DNA from: Trissonchulus latispiculum
Taxonomy: Eukaryota > Nematoda > Enoplea > Enoplida > Ironidae
DNA: 64,000 nt
Reading direction: 5' to 3'
NCBI GenBank assembly: GCA_030248195.1
Contig: JASAND010013023.1
Location: forward strand, 51,662-115,661
The notes beneath the pieces are model-generated. The model was given only the letters and a program-made list of their open reading frames with translations, was not told the DNA's origin and did not search any database. The translations under genes were made by a program, and so were the position numbers. Shown here piece by piece: positions 43,440 through 55,269 of this stretch (position 1 is the stretch's first letter; each line of letters begins with the position of its first letter).

Positions 43440-43794
43440 CCCAATGATGCTCCTCTACAGAGGGAGCTATCTTTAGTACACTCCCTTAACACTTTCCTGA
43501 GTGTTGCTCCCCTTACAGAGGGAGAGAGAGAGGGAGTGTTGCTCCCTCATGTAGCTCCCTCAATGTTGCTCCCCTTACAGAGGGAGCGAGGGAGTGTTGC
43601 TCCCCGTGTTGCTCCCTCAATGTTGCTCCCCCTAGAGAGGGAGCTATCTTCAACACATGTTGCTCCCCCTAGAGAGGGAGCTATCTTCAACACATGTTGC
43701 TCCCCCTACAGAGGGAGCTATGTTTAGCACGTGTTGCTCCCTCTACAGGGGGAGCAACATGCTCCCCCCCTCATTTCCCTCACCCTATACTACT
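43440..43794. repeat. Polinton right terminal inverted repeat
   Basis: It is the inverse complement of 7893-8306 at the outer tip. It contains the same 65-bp-class units of GTTGCTCCCC and AGAGGGAGC words but with an extra copy of the TTCAACACATGTTGCTCC unit. Confidence 0.85.
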
Positions 43795-43800
43795 ATTGAG

Positions 43801-45108
43801 AGTATAGCTTAGCTTAGGACAGAAAAAACGTTGCTTTAGAAAACACCGGAAAGATAAAAGTTCGGCGTATTCTTCGACCCTAAAACACTACTCGGATCTT
43901 GTCCCATACTTATACCCATACTAGGATATTCCGAAACAATAAAAAGACTGCTCCGGAACTTACAGGGACATATACTGCGATTACACACTGGTTACACAGA
44001 TTTAACATAGACGAAAAAGGTTATGAAATTCTTAAGCCGCAACGAGAACGCACGAAACCAAGGAGAAAGGCCCTGCGGAAGAGATTGCACACAATCTTAT
44101 AATGCTCCCAGAAAAGTTAACATAGAGGCATACTGCTCGGGATGCCCGATACCCGAGTAAAATTTTAGAAAAATAGAATAACGGAGACATAAAAGCCTGA
44201 CCCAATAAAGAAAATGTAAAAATTATCAATAAGCGCGGGGGGGGGCATACAGGAGTATAATAAAATAATTGGAAAATAAAAAAAAAAAAAAAGTTGGGAA
44301 AAAAATTAGGGGGGGGGTGGGGGGGGGAAAACTAACCGGGGAGGAAAAACAAATAATGCGAATAAATAAAACAATAATAAAAAAAAAAAAATAACATAAT
44401 AATTAGTTAGTGGCAGTACAAAAGAAAAATTGGAGATGAACCCGCGACAAATTAGTATAGGGAAGAAAAGAAACTACAACAGATTAGCTAAGACAGAAAG
44501 GTTACCCTAAAGATAAAATAATAAAATGCAACATAGAAATAGAACAACTATAACTAAGCTAGAGGGCACCAACATCAACCAGGAAAGGAAAGGAAGGAAA
44601 GTTAGACGCATTCAGATAAAAATTTAATAGAATTTAACTCCGACGAAACCTCAAACAATGACCAACAGATCACCTACCAGGATTAAAGCTAAATCTTAGA
44701 AGCAAACATAAATAGAGAAGGGGAAAAGGGGGAGTGGGGGCGGACGAGGCAAGTTCACACAACCGGAATGCACAACAATAATCACAAAATTAGCTTATAC
44801 AATTCACAGTTTGTAGGCTTCAGGCCGGGGCAGGCTTAGGGCCAGTACCAGAGGAAAACCCCACAAAGCCGACATCGAACAAATCCCCCGGAAGGAAAGC
44901 GATCGCCCCTCAGCGCAAACAGCTCCTCCAAGAACTGAACATCTTCATCCGACCAAAAAGAGCCCAGGCCCAACATCTGATAGAATCCAACAGGGCCACC
45001 AACCAACATAGGGGCAAATAATATGCAGAACAATCATAGAACAATGAAGGGGGTACTCGTCGCAGACAGGGGACTGGGGGGAGGGATAGTTAAGTAACAG
45101 TAACAGTG
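43801..45108. other. Intergenic, no gene seen
   Basis: Target-side flank of the Polinton. Homopolymer G and A runs occur at 44235-44400. No conserved frame. Confidence 0.45.
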
Positions 45109-45121
45109 TTAGAGAAAAAAG

Positions 45122-45469
45122 TGCCGTGGGTGGTTGAGGCGTTCGACTTTGGAACCAATAGGCCGAGGTTCAAATCCCCCTGCCACAAGGCATTCACAAA
45201 TCCGGGACTAAGCACACATCGGTTCGCCGTGGGCTCTAGCCAACTCACCTCTCTATCCTTAATTGGTCGGTAAATTGGTACCACGAATGTCAGAAGGCAC
45301 CAGGAGACTGTGTAGGACATCTGCCTTGAGGAGCTGGCCCCTCCTCCACGGTTGCAGGCATAATTCGAGGTGACACTCCTGGCTCAAGGGCAATGAAACC
45401 GAGGATGAGCACCGGCACCCCCATACCCTGCAAGGGTGTGAGACTTCTCCAGGGGTAACCTTTACCTTT
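45122..45469 (+). mobile_element. tRNA-derived SINE with 13-bp TSD
   Basis: The head carries an A-box-like TGGTTGAGGCG (from 45131) and a B box GGTTCAAATCC (45167-45177), the internal polymerase III promoter. The body runs to a tail AACCTTTACCTTTT. The 13-bp repeat TTAGAGAAAAAAG flanks it exactly (45109-45121 and 45470-45482). It has no coding capacity and would be moved by a LINE reverse transcriptase. Confidence 0.85.
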
Positions 45470-45482
45470 TTAGAGAAAAAAG

Positions 45483-46546
45483 AAAACAAAACAGTAAAGT
45501 CACAAAAATCGTCACAAAATATAGTATGACATGATGGCCTACAGTAGAGCAAAATAAGAACATCGTAGGCCCATAACAAACAAAACAACAATAAGGCCTC
45601 GATTAATTTAGGAAGAGGGAGCGCGGGTCCACGGTAACCGAAACAGAATTCAGAAATTCACTACGGAGTCAGAAATGACGGTCTGGGGTTGGCCGCCCAC
45701 CATTGACCTCGAAGAGGCAGGACACAGGCGGCGAGCAACCACGGGCTCGCCGAGGTACGGCACGGTAAAGAAACCCCAGTACTGGCTACCATATGGTGAA
45801 ATTCAAAGAGTAAAAATGTAAAATGAAAAGAAAACAAAACGCCAAGAAAGCTACACAATTTTAGGAAACATGTAGTCGAAAGCATTCATATGTCAATCAA
45901 ATTACCCCCAAAGTAAGGTTAGTACGTAAAAAAAATTACATAACTCCCCTGCCAATACCGGCCAACATATCTAAAATCCCTCCGCCACATAAATTATTAA
46001 ACAGGTGCAGGTAATTTTGTCTCCACGGAGATGCTGCTGAGCCTCCCGCACTGCCAATTCTTGAGCCAAATGAGGAAAAAGTTCTCCCCGGTCCAGCATA
46101 CAAATTTTACCCATCCAATTTTGGCCCTTAAGTTTTGGGTAGGTTGCTCAGTTTTTGGTGACGTAAAGTTGGCGACCTGACATGTAGTTCATAGCCACAA
46201 CCCCAACAGAGGTCCCCACAGCACAGCTTCTGCCAGATAGGCCACGCCACTAACATGGAGCCAGCACCGAAACTGAAGGCACGATAGCGCTTTTGCTCTG
46301 ATGGCATCTAGCATAAGCAAGGCACGAATCAACGAGCCTGGGCCAGTTCTACCATGCCACATGGTTCGTAACACAAACTCCAGAGGAATCCACAGAGCGA
46401 CAAATTCTTTGGCCATATGCTTGGCCTGGAATGGGCATTCTAGCATCACCACAAAGCGAGCTGGCTCCTTGACGTCAAACCAATCTTCGAATTTAGGCTA
46501 ATGATATAACTGTTCAGAAGTGCCAAAAGCAAATTCCCCTCATTCA
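45483..46546. other. Intergenic, no gene seen
   Basis: Moderately G/C-rich sequence with open frames but no recognisable domain. Confidence 0.4.
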
Positions 46547-47525
46547 ATGTATGCTGGGTCCTTAGATATTGAGTCCGGATCAGGCTCAACGATCCACATA
46601 TTATTAAGATTCGTTGTTGTTTGCGAAGGCGAGAAAATTTACCAAAAACTAAATACCCACCTCTTTCAATCTATGCTGGGTCCTTAGATTTTGAGTCCGG
46701 GGCATGCTCAACGATCCACATATTAGCGGCAATGCAACTCGGGCATTTGAAATAAGTCACCTGAAAATTGTACGGAGCCTTATGGATCTCGTTGAGAGAG
46801 TGGGACCAGACTTCTTAGCCGTGTCGTCCAACAAAGATATCTTCTGTGAGCTTATGATAAATTTTGTGCATTTAGAGGGGGATCTTTTGCCATAAGGAAG
46901 CTAGGGTAGGATAAATGAACGGAAAAATTTGGGCGGAGGCGGCTGCAGTGGCCGCCCACGGGTTAGGACAATGTCCTACCAGACGAAAAATTCCAATTCA
47001 AGAATACTTCTACGAAAAATTGCAGGAAGGTCAAGGGTTACAATCCAACAATTTGTTGGATTGGTTAGTTAGGATTAGTCGATTAGGTAGTGAAAGGCTG
47101 GCAAGAATTGAGCATCAACTTCTTGTGTACCAGTGATCGACTGAGTGTCAAACGTGAGCTGTTTTTCAGTTGGAGTATAGTCCGGAGAACATTTATTAAA
47201 TTTATGGAGTTCTGGAGACATCTGAGTATGACCTCGAGCCCGAACAATTTTAGTAGCTTTGAAGCCGCCGGGACTGGACAATACTCCGGGAGACGTTAAA
47301 AACAATGGTGGAACCGTGCCTCCTGGACTTTAGCCCAGTGACAATTAAAAGGTAAATTTGGAGGGAGACAGAAAATGAGAACCATGCCAAACAATATTTC
47401 GATCTTCGGATGGTTGGGGCAAGTTGTCAATAGAATATGGAGCAATTTAGATGGGAAGATTAAGAGATGGAGGCTGGGAGAAACGGACGTCTTTGAATTC
47501 TTGACTCATCTATAGGTTGAGCATC
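46547..47525 (+). repeat. Dispersed repeat, right copy of the inverted pair
   Basis: Matches the minus strand of 6428-7340. Interrupted frames at 46704-46895 and 46915-47300 correspond to parts of the longer frame in the left copy. The two copies lie outside the Polinton TSDs, about 0.55 kb from its left end and 2.75 kb from its right end. Confidence 0.65.
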
Positions 47526-48169
47526 TAGAGAATTTACAGGGTCCGAACGGTGTGATAGCCCCGGCGTATCATACGCACCCAAATCTGGTAGACACGTTGC
47601 CGAAGGAAACTCTGTAGAAGGTACCTGGCTAGAGAGCCGAGGCCGCGGGACTAAAACGTCCGAACCTTCAGACATACCAGATTCAAATCCGCCATCTGAA
47701 ACAGATCTTTTGATGGCGTTTCCGGCAAAGGAAGGGTGGGGTCCTACGGAGTTGTGAATACAAAATTTTAAACAAATTCGGCATTTCCAAAGGCCCGATA
47801 TCTAAGATAACATGATCGAGCTAAGGGTTGCCACGGTGGAGGAATCCCAATTTCTCTGTAACTTGTTGTTGAGGCAAACCAAACTTTTTAAAGCAATGAG
47901 TTGGGCAGGAGAACCCACATCGGGGAGACTTTTGAAAAAGAATCTTGAACTAAATGACGGAGGGTTTCCTGGAGCTCATAAACCTGAATAGAAACATCAA
48001 AAGCCGAGGCTGTGTCCAACGAAGGAGAGGTTAGAGGACAGCAAGCAAGCCCCGACGGACCTCCAAGGACAATACTCTGCAAAAGGTAAAGGACAAGATG
48101 CAACTGTCAAATATGAACCGCTAGCGCTAACCTTCTCTTGGACTTATTCTTATTAAAATGTTAAGTATT
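47526..48169. other. No gene seen
   Basis: Mixed-composition sequence with short open frames only. Confidence 0.4.
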
Positions 48170-48470
48170 AAAACCGAAATTCGGGCGGAGTTTTACCATT
48201 TCCGGCCCAAATGTGACATTCGAAGCGGGTTTTATAGCATGACCGGCCCAGAATATTAAAATTGGAATTGAGGGCTTGCTTTATATCATTTTCGGCCCAA
48301 GACAAAAAATTTGAATGCCTGGCCTGGTATTATTATTATTTCTGGCTCAGAATTTTAAAAATGAAATTGGAGCTGGGTTTTGTACCATTTCCGGTCTAGA
48401 ACATTAACATTTAAATTCGGAAAGGGTTTCATGCCATTTCTGAATTTTCATTCGGAAATGGACTGTTTTA
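48170..48470. repeat. Diverged tandem repeat, about 65-bp unit
   Basis: Four or five units share TTTTACCATTTCCGGCCCA, then AATATTAAAATTGGAATT, then GGGC/GGGT words. A further fragment of the 6428 repeat family follows at about 48500-48590. Confidence 0.6.
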
Positions 48471-50307
48471 CGCGATCTTGCTGAAACCATCCTTCATGAA
48501 GACAATGTTACTTTTAGCAGGAATTTTACTGAGCTTTACCCAGGGTTGGGTTTATAGAGATTCGTTGTCGTTCGAGAAAATATTCTGACTACCATGCCTG
48601 ACAGAAAGAGGATATTTCGTGTTCCCACTTCCACAGCACAACTTAGTATTTTCTTGTTAGAGATTTTGTTGACTAAAGAATCGTAGTCAATGTACATGTG
48701 CATTTGTAGCATGTAGCATGTAACATTTTATAGGAAAGACTTTTTATATCATTGCTGACATGACTAAAGAATTTCTAAACCAATTATAGTGGACCTGCTG
48801 CGCCGAGGCGCAGCAGGAATATGCCTGTAATTCAGATGGCTGAGCAAACGTAAGTAACCTGCTGCGCTGAGGCGTTGGAGGAAAAAGTTCATGCTTAACT
48901 TTTTATTTATTCTTCTTTCACTTGGAAAGATTTACAATCGGTTTGCTGCTGGAAAGTAAACACAGACGGGAAAAACACAACAAAAAAGAATCGTGTAAAA
49001 ATGGTGTAAGTTTAAGTAATCATTTGCAGGGGCCAATTTCATAAAACCTAAAACTTGCAAATTGCATATGCAAGTTGCAACTTGCACATGCAAGTAACAA
49101 GTTAACTGTTTCATAAAACTGCAAGTGCTACTTGCGTACTTGCACATAAACCGCAAGTTGCAAGTCCGCAAGTTGCAAGTTGCCGGTGTCACAGCCTAAT
49201 CTTTCCCCCAGCTGATTTTTCCCCCTCGGAAAAATTAGACTAGGCCAATTTGTCCCCCCGGAAAAATGAGCCTAGGTTGATTTTTCCGCTTTTACTTTTC
49301 CCCCCGGAAAAATCAGCCTAGGATTATTCCTGCCCCCGGAAAAATTAGCCTAGGCTGACCTTTCTCCCCTGAAAATCAGCCTATGAGCCTGTAATTGTCC
49401 CCGGAAAAATAATGTGCGAACTTCTTCCGGCAGAAATGTGGAGTACTCGATGCTACTTCTCTAAAACATCCAGGTTTCAAATTAACAGCTACTAACAACA
49501 GATTATTAAAACACTACATTACTTGTTGTGTTTGGAAAATAAATCCATATACAGTAAACATGTTACCTCATTGAATTCAGTGTTTATCATATAAGTTAAC
49601 GTACTCTGAACAATGCTTAATAAAACTGTCGTCATTATTATTTTGGTTAATATCATCTTGATATCATTTGATAATTCCTGCGGTTTCTTGAAATCTTTGA
49701 TATTTTTTGTACAACGGTTTTCGTGCAACAAGGTAAGCAGTTTTCGATTGTTTCATATTCGCGTCTTGTCTATTGACCTTTAATACGTTAGTTTAAAGTG
49801 ACATTTTTATGTTTGTCTAAGAACATTAGCATAGAGGTCACCTATCTTTCTCTTGAGGGACATTTTGCTAGGTTCCAGCAGACTCGCACAACGGTTTGCT
49901 GAAAACTGATATCCAGACGAAGTAGAAGCAGTCAAAGCTTCGTTGTTAGTGTTAAGGTTCATTTCGTATGTATTCTGTCTGCAAAACTTGCGAGTACCTT
50001 TCCTATGTTTTCGTAGTTATACCTAGAAAAATGCTAAGAGTGTCTAGCCCACAGTTAATGAAAACTGCTAACTTTCTAAACTTTTGAAAACAATTATTGC
50101 AAAATGGAAATTATTAAATTATTGTCTGCTATTTTTGTTTAAAATCGCTCAGGCGGTCTAACCTTTTCCTTTCAGCAGGAGCTTTTTCCTCTTGCAGAGG
50201 GGCTTAACCTTGCTGAGGGTTTGTTTTCTTTTTCCTGTGACTTGATTTATCCCTCTCTTGACAACAATTTATGCATAACCACACATTTTATTTTAAGGAG
50301 TTTTTCG

Positions 50308-51660
50308 ATGGCTGCTAATTATGATGCACATGATGTTGTTAATTACATCAAATTTAAGAAGTATCCAGATCGCTGGGATAATTTACCTAGAGAAGCTGCG
50401 AAGGATTCCGAAAGAAAACTCAGATCATATTCAAAAATATTTAAGTGGCTTCAAGGTAATTGCTTTCATTTAATAGTATCAAGAGTGTATAATAGTAAGA
50501 GTGTGACACTCTTACACTAGCATGAACAAATCATGCTAGGTATGCTCGGTGCGTTAACTCGGGACCCCCCCGGAACTTCCGGGGGGGTCCCACTTTGCAC
50601 TATCTACACGCTTTCATATAAGCCTGTGTCTGCTCGCTGATTGGCCCATTAGCCTAAGGCTTACAGTAGGCATTTTATTAGTAATTTTTAATTAATTAAT
50701 AATAACTTTAATTAGGTTAATGCAATTAAAAATCTAACTCAACAACTTTGTAGCATTTTTTCTGCTCTTTTCAATGATATAAAGATTGTTGCATAATACA
50801 AAAATTCGAAGGAATGTAATCTGCAACAATTTTTATATCATTGAAAAGAGCAGAAAAAATGCTACAAAGTTGTCGAGTTAGTTTTTTAATTGCATTAACC
50901 TAATTAAAGTTATTATTAATTAATTAAAAATTACTAATAAAATGCCTACTGTAAGCCTTAGGCTAATGGGCCAATCAGCGAGCAGACACACGCTTATATG
51001 AAAGCGTGTAGATAGTGCAAAGTGGGACCCAACCCCGGAAGTTCCGGGGGGGGTCCCGAGTTAACGCACCGAGCATACCTAGCATGATTTGTTCATGCTA
51101 GTGTAAGAGTGTCACACTCTTATCTATTATATACTCTTGATAGTATTAATTTAAAATTATGAATTTTAGTTTGCGGACTTTCTGCTGACGTTTAATTAGT
51201 TTAAATTGAAACTTTAAATACAGTTATATCGTAAAATAATGTATTATTTTTACATTTAAAAATTCATACGGTTACAACTTTGCACTTTGTGTTAAGGGAT
51301 TCAATTCAGTTAAGAGATCCTAGGGGATTCAATAAAGCGAATGCCCCATTGCACCCCATTCCTGTAACGGCCGTGTGGCACCATCTAGAGGTTGACCTAA
51401 TCACCATGCCCGAAAGCTACTCGGGGAACAGATACATTCTCTGCTGCTGTAGATTTGCTTTCAAAGTGGCCTGAAGCTATTCCCTTACGAAATAAAGAAG
51501 GCCATACGGTTGCTAAATCATTGTATTCCATCTTTTGGATAAAGGTTTCCCTGCTGTACTGTCTTCTGATCAAGTTGTTAATTCTCTGTTGGATGAACTG
51601 CTTGAAATTAACGAAGTTGAAAAACGAGTGTCCTCAAGTAGGCCTTGTATATAAATATAT
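50308..51660 (+). pseudogene. Ginger-like integrase gene, broken
   Basis: Exon 1 (50308-50455) encodes VVNYIKFKKYPDRW and ends at a good donor (CAAG|GTAATT). The intron region contains a 660-bp palindromic insertion. From about 51286 the integrase core appears: PLHPIPVTAVWHHLEVDLI with the first catalytic Asp, then LSKWPEAIPLRNKEGHTVA in another frame, then an LSSDQ-like second Asp in a third frame at about 51560. At least two frameshifts are present, and the zinc-binding HHCC region between exon 1 and the core was not found. The related domesticated animal gene is GIN1. Here it lies between element termini, so a transposon origin is preferred. Confidence 0.7.
50480..51139. mobile_element. 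Palindromic element with CAAGAG ends, copy 1
   Basis: Long inverse-complementary arms start CAAGAGTGTATAATA and end TATTATATACTCTTG. ATAGTAT flanks both sides (50473-50479, 51140-51146). The element is non-coding. A G/C hairpin GACCCCCCCGGAAC sits in each arm. Confidence 0.8.
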
Positions 51661-52196
51661 GTCATGAAAATATCTTGTGTTAAAGTATGCTGATCTCCAT
51701 GTTTTATTTAATAAGATCGTGTTCTAATCTGTTCCGCTACATGTTCACCCCTGCTTAGAATAAACGGTCGTGGATGGAAATACAAAGATATTAAAAGATA
51801 ATAAAGGAAATGCTAGAAACAGATAGGTTTAGCTTAGTTTTTAATTTTTTAATTTTCTGGGGACAACTAGGCTGATGTTTAGGAGAGAAAGTGCAGATTA
51901 GGCTGATTGTTTTCGGGAAGAAATCCCAGCCTAAGCTTTTCCTGGGGGAAAGGTCAGCCTAGGCTAATTTTTCCTGGGGGAGGAATCATCCTAGGCTAAT
52001 TTTTCCTGGGAAAGGAATGATCCTAGGCTGATTTTTCCGGGGGAAAAAGCAAAAGTGGAAAAATTAGCCTAGGCTTATTTTCCGGGGGGAAAAATTGGCC
52101 TAGTCTAATTTTTCCGAGGGGGAAAAATTAACCTAGGCCCATATTTCCGGGGGGGGGGGGGAAATCAGCCGGGGAAAAATTATGCTGTGACACCGG

Positions 52197-53994
52197 CTAA
52201 CACTTGCAGTCAGAGTTTGTTTCATAAAAGTAGTCAGTACTTGCACTTGCAACTTGCACTTGCGGTGCAAGTAGTTGAGTCTATATTTACTGAACGATTT
52301 GTTGCAAGTGACCGTTTTATACACATTTTTTAGAGGTAGAGTTATTTTTAGAGTTTGTGTTTATTCGCTAATTTCTTGCATCAATTTCACAATTTATCTA
52401 AACTCTAACGCAGTGCTTGCAGTTTTTCTTTGGTTTATAATTGTATTGATAGCAGGTAATGTACATATTTACTGAGAATGAAAATGTGTTTGTGTTTATT
52501 TCTAGCAATTTTGTTTTTCGAGTATGCAGCTGTGGTTGTTAAAAGAATGCCATAACATAATCAAAAAGATGATTGTAAATTATGATGTTCTATTAATCAT
52601 ATGCAAAGTGTGGAAATTCATCACAATTTCTGATTTCTGAAATGTTTTTGACAGGTCACTTGGGTAGACGGAAACTCCAAAGATGCAGTTGTAGTGAATA
52701 TATGGAAGCAAAACAACACACACTGCTGGTGTGCACAGAGTTGGCTTCGGGTCCACATTTTGCACATCAATAATAAATTAAACCATTTTTTAATTTCACA
52801 GTTAAACTACTACATAAGTATAAATGTTTTTCCTGCTGCGCCTCAGCGCAGCAGGTATCTTATGTTTGCTCTGCCCATGCCCTCACACGCATTTTGCTTG
52901 AAAAAGATAGGTTTCGCCATAAAAGCGTGTGTGCAGTGGTTTATGATAGGGCCGGCATCTTTTGCGTGTGAATTTCTAATTTCCAAAGGGTTCTTCTTCC
53001 AATTAATGTAATTACGCATATGTGAAAGTAGCTACTCTAATCTGACAGTTCCATATTCTGTATTCTGATGACTCATCAAATTTTTTCGTTAACTGCTCAG
53101 CGAAAATTCTTCAAAGCATAAAACAGATGAAGAGATAGCTTGGCAAATTACACATTTTTCCATCATTTATCGGTGTATCGGTAATTTGTTCAAACATTTT
53201 ATACAAATCACACAATGTTTTGCACGTATAGTTTCTGTTAATAAGCAGGAAAGCCAGTTATAAGCAATTATTGGCTGCGCAGCAGGCTTACAATTTACTA
53301 AAATGTTCGCCCAACGGAAACACACCTTTTGCACAAAATATTGCTTGTTAAGTTTAAAAGAGTAAACTCCAAATAAAATTTTTAGTTTTGCAATGTTATA
53401 TAATTCAGCCATTTTCAGCAATTGGTGCCGATTTGGGAATTCCACATCCTCTCTCTTTCTCTTTTAAATTTATGAAAACAGAAGCGAAGAATCGTTCGCT
53501 ATAACTTATCTGGAATTGCATTAATCGTCATAACTTATTATACAGGAACTAACTTTATTGTCCAAATATAGAGAGAAATGCAGTTTTGTAAAAAACATTT
53601 GTTCAAAATTATAACCGAAATTTTTGAACTCAAACAACAAAGGCTTGCCAATGATTGCCAATGCCAATGCCAATAAGGTCTATCCATGTACTAGATTGGC
53701 AACAATTAATGTTCCCAAATCCTTAAATGTATCTAAATTTTGGTGGTTATTATTGTTCTTGGATCCACACCCGGACCCAGACCCGCAGGTACCCGGACCC
53801 GGAGCCACCTCTGGGTGTGCACGTTAGATCGGCCGGGAATTTTCTGGCCGAAGGGTCAGTCGTTTTCCCTCGGCGTTGACCGATCGGCCAATGGTCAGAT
53901 TTTGAAGTAAAAGCCAAAGAAAACGTTATATAGAATTTTCTTTTAACGGCAAAGATTGAAAATAGAATCAGGACGGCACATCACAACTTGACAA
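52197..53994. other. No gene seen
   Basis: A/T-rich sequence outside the Ginger-like element, with the inverse ACTTGCA array at its start. Short frames lack recognisable domains. Confidence 0.4.
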
Positions 53995-54330
53995 AAACCA
54001 TCTAAAATAGGGAATTCTTCAAAAATTCATTGCGGGTGCAATATACGTGGTGGCCGTTGGCTTCAGCTTAGACTAAACTTCAAGATTGTGCTATTTTACC
54101 GACCAACACTGGATCCGCTAGGTCGAAATTTTGGGTCAAAAAGTGCTATTTTTTCAAAAAATCTACTTTCAAATTTTGAAAAATCGCATAGATCATAGAT
54201 CACATGATAGCTGACACATAAGCGGTCCTGAAAATCCAATTGGGAATGTTTTCCATGGAGTGAATCGCGAATAATACCAGTCAAATTTGGAAAAAATGGC
54301 AAAGATTGAAAATAGAAAAAATTGAATAAC
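53995..54330. repeat. Diverged half-copy of the 9488-10827 palindrome family
   Basis: It aligns to about 10210-10510 through words such as AATTCATTG, GGTCAAAAAGTG, CGGTCCTGAAAATC and AATAATACCAGTCAAA. Only one arm is present. Confidence 0.65.
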
Positions 54331-55269
54331 TATTACAATTCTTGACGAACTTAGCTGAATTTTTGATACAAAATGTATTGTTTGGGTCTCCATTTCAATT
54401 TTCCACCGAATGGCTAGTTCCTGGCTACTACTGATTTTTAGAACCTGAAAGATCGGCTTCTTTTAATGATTTATAATTTTTAAGTTTCCTTTTCACCAAA
54501 AGAAAGTTTATGCCAGCAACATTAATTTGCCATACTAAGCCGTTACGTAAATTTAAAGAATACGTGAACTTAAGGTTTAGAATGGTTTAGAATATGTGAA
54601 ATGGTTTAAATGGTTTAGTTGGTTTTAGATAAATTGGTTTAAAAATACGTGAAATGGTTTAGAAGATTGAATTTGAAGAAGATTGAAGAAAATAGTACTG
54701 AACCGACTTGTTCTCAAAGTCTAGAAACGGTCGATTCTTTGGATTTGCTGAATTGAACCACAGAAAAGTGCACTCTACTCTACACTATATCGTTGATGGT
54801 CAAAGTTAGCCGCGCGTTAGTGCAAGCAAAGGCTAGCCTCATTTTCTTGATGTTAATGTGGAAAGTGGTGGATAGAGCTGTATCATTGCACAGTGAACAA
54901 TTTTTCTGAGACCTACTTTTTGTTGTACTTTTTTTATTTCTGAGCAAGATTTAGCCTTAGTAATTGTATGGATTTTATTATCCATTAATAAAGGGTGGGT
55001 CATGCGGGTCACATAATTTTCTGCGGGTCGCGGGAATGGGTCAGGTGGGTAGGTGAAGGGGCCGCGAATCGCGGGTCGGGCACGGGTCAAAAATTTTCCA
55101 ACTCTAAGCTTGTCTCAAAAATTTTTGACAACTCCTTCTTGATATGTTATGAAAACAAAGTGTGGTCGCCCGCGAATAGCTGACTGAAATCTAACATTTC
55201 AATCACTTCCAATTTCTTTTTTAATTATAAATTATTGTCAATTATCACAACATCTAATCCAAGCGGTAC
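54331..55269. other. No gene seen
   Basis: A/T-rich with a GGGTC/GCGGGTC-rich patch at 54990-55090, which resembles the subterminal repeats of hAT-like elements elsewhere in the window but has no clear boundary. Confidence 0.35.

Larger units (their letters stand above)
7893..43794 (+). mobile_element. Maverick/Polinton element, 35.9 kb including nested DNA
   Basis: Outer ends were read directly. The left end starts AGTAGTATAGGGTGAGGG and the right end is its exact inverse complement. The 6-bp repeat ATTGAG abuts both ends (7887-7892 and 43795-43800). Termini beginning 5'-AG and 6-bp TSDs are the established Polinton signature. The interior encodes protein-primed DNA polymerase B, retroviral-type integrase, packaging ATPase and jelly-roll capsid proteins. 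Known Polintons are usually 15-20 kb. The extra length here is the 8.3-26.8 kb segment, which contains later insertions and an inverted NADAR/YqaJ copy. An alternative is that two neighbouring Polintons recombined, although the matching TSDs argue for a single insertion. Confidence 0.88.
49187..52192 (+). mobile_element. Ginger-like DNA transposon, 3.0 kb
   Basis: Ends read TGTCACAGC and GCTGTGACA, with CCGG directly outside both (49183-49186, 52193-52196). Inside each end is an array of units of the type GGAAAAATTAGCCTAGGC (about 49200-49410 and 51850-52190, inverse orientation). Ginger transposons encode a Gypsy-type integrase, have TGTNR termini and 4-bp target duplications, and all three traits fit here. 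CCGG is its own complement, so its assignment to the TSD or to the terminus is ambiguous from one copy. A second element with the same borders at 62435-63898 supports the assignment. Confidence 0.75.
48794..52855. repeat. Region bounded by two 24-bp palindromes
   Basis: CCTGCTGCGCCGAGGCGCAG palindromes occur at 48794-48817 and 52832-52855. Just inside are arrays of ACTTGCA/CAAGTTG words at 49030-49182 and 52200-52275 in inverse orientation. The Ginger-like element lies between them. The outer pair may mark an older foldback element. Confidence 0.5.

Noticed and set aside
45122..45200. A true tRNA gene
   Set aside because: The A and B boxes are there, but no proper acceptor stem forms, and the unit continues into a SINE body with its own tail and TSD.
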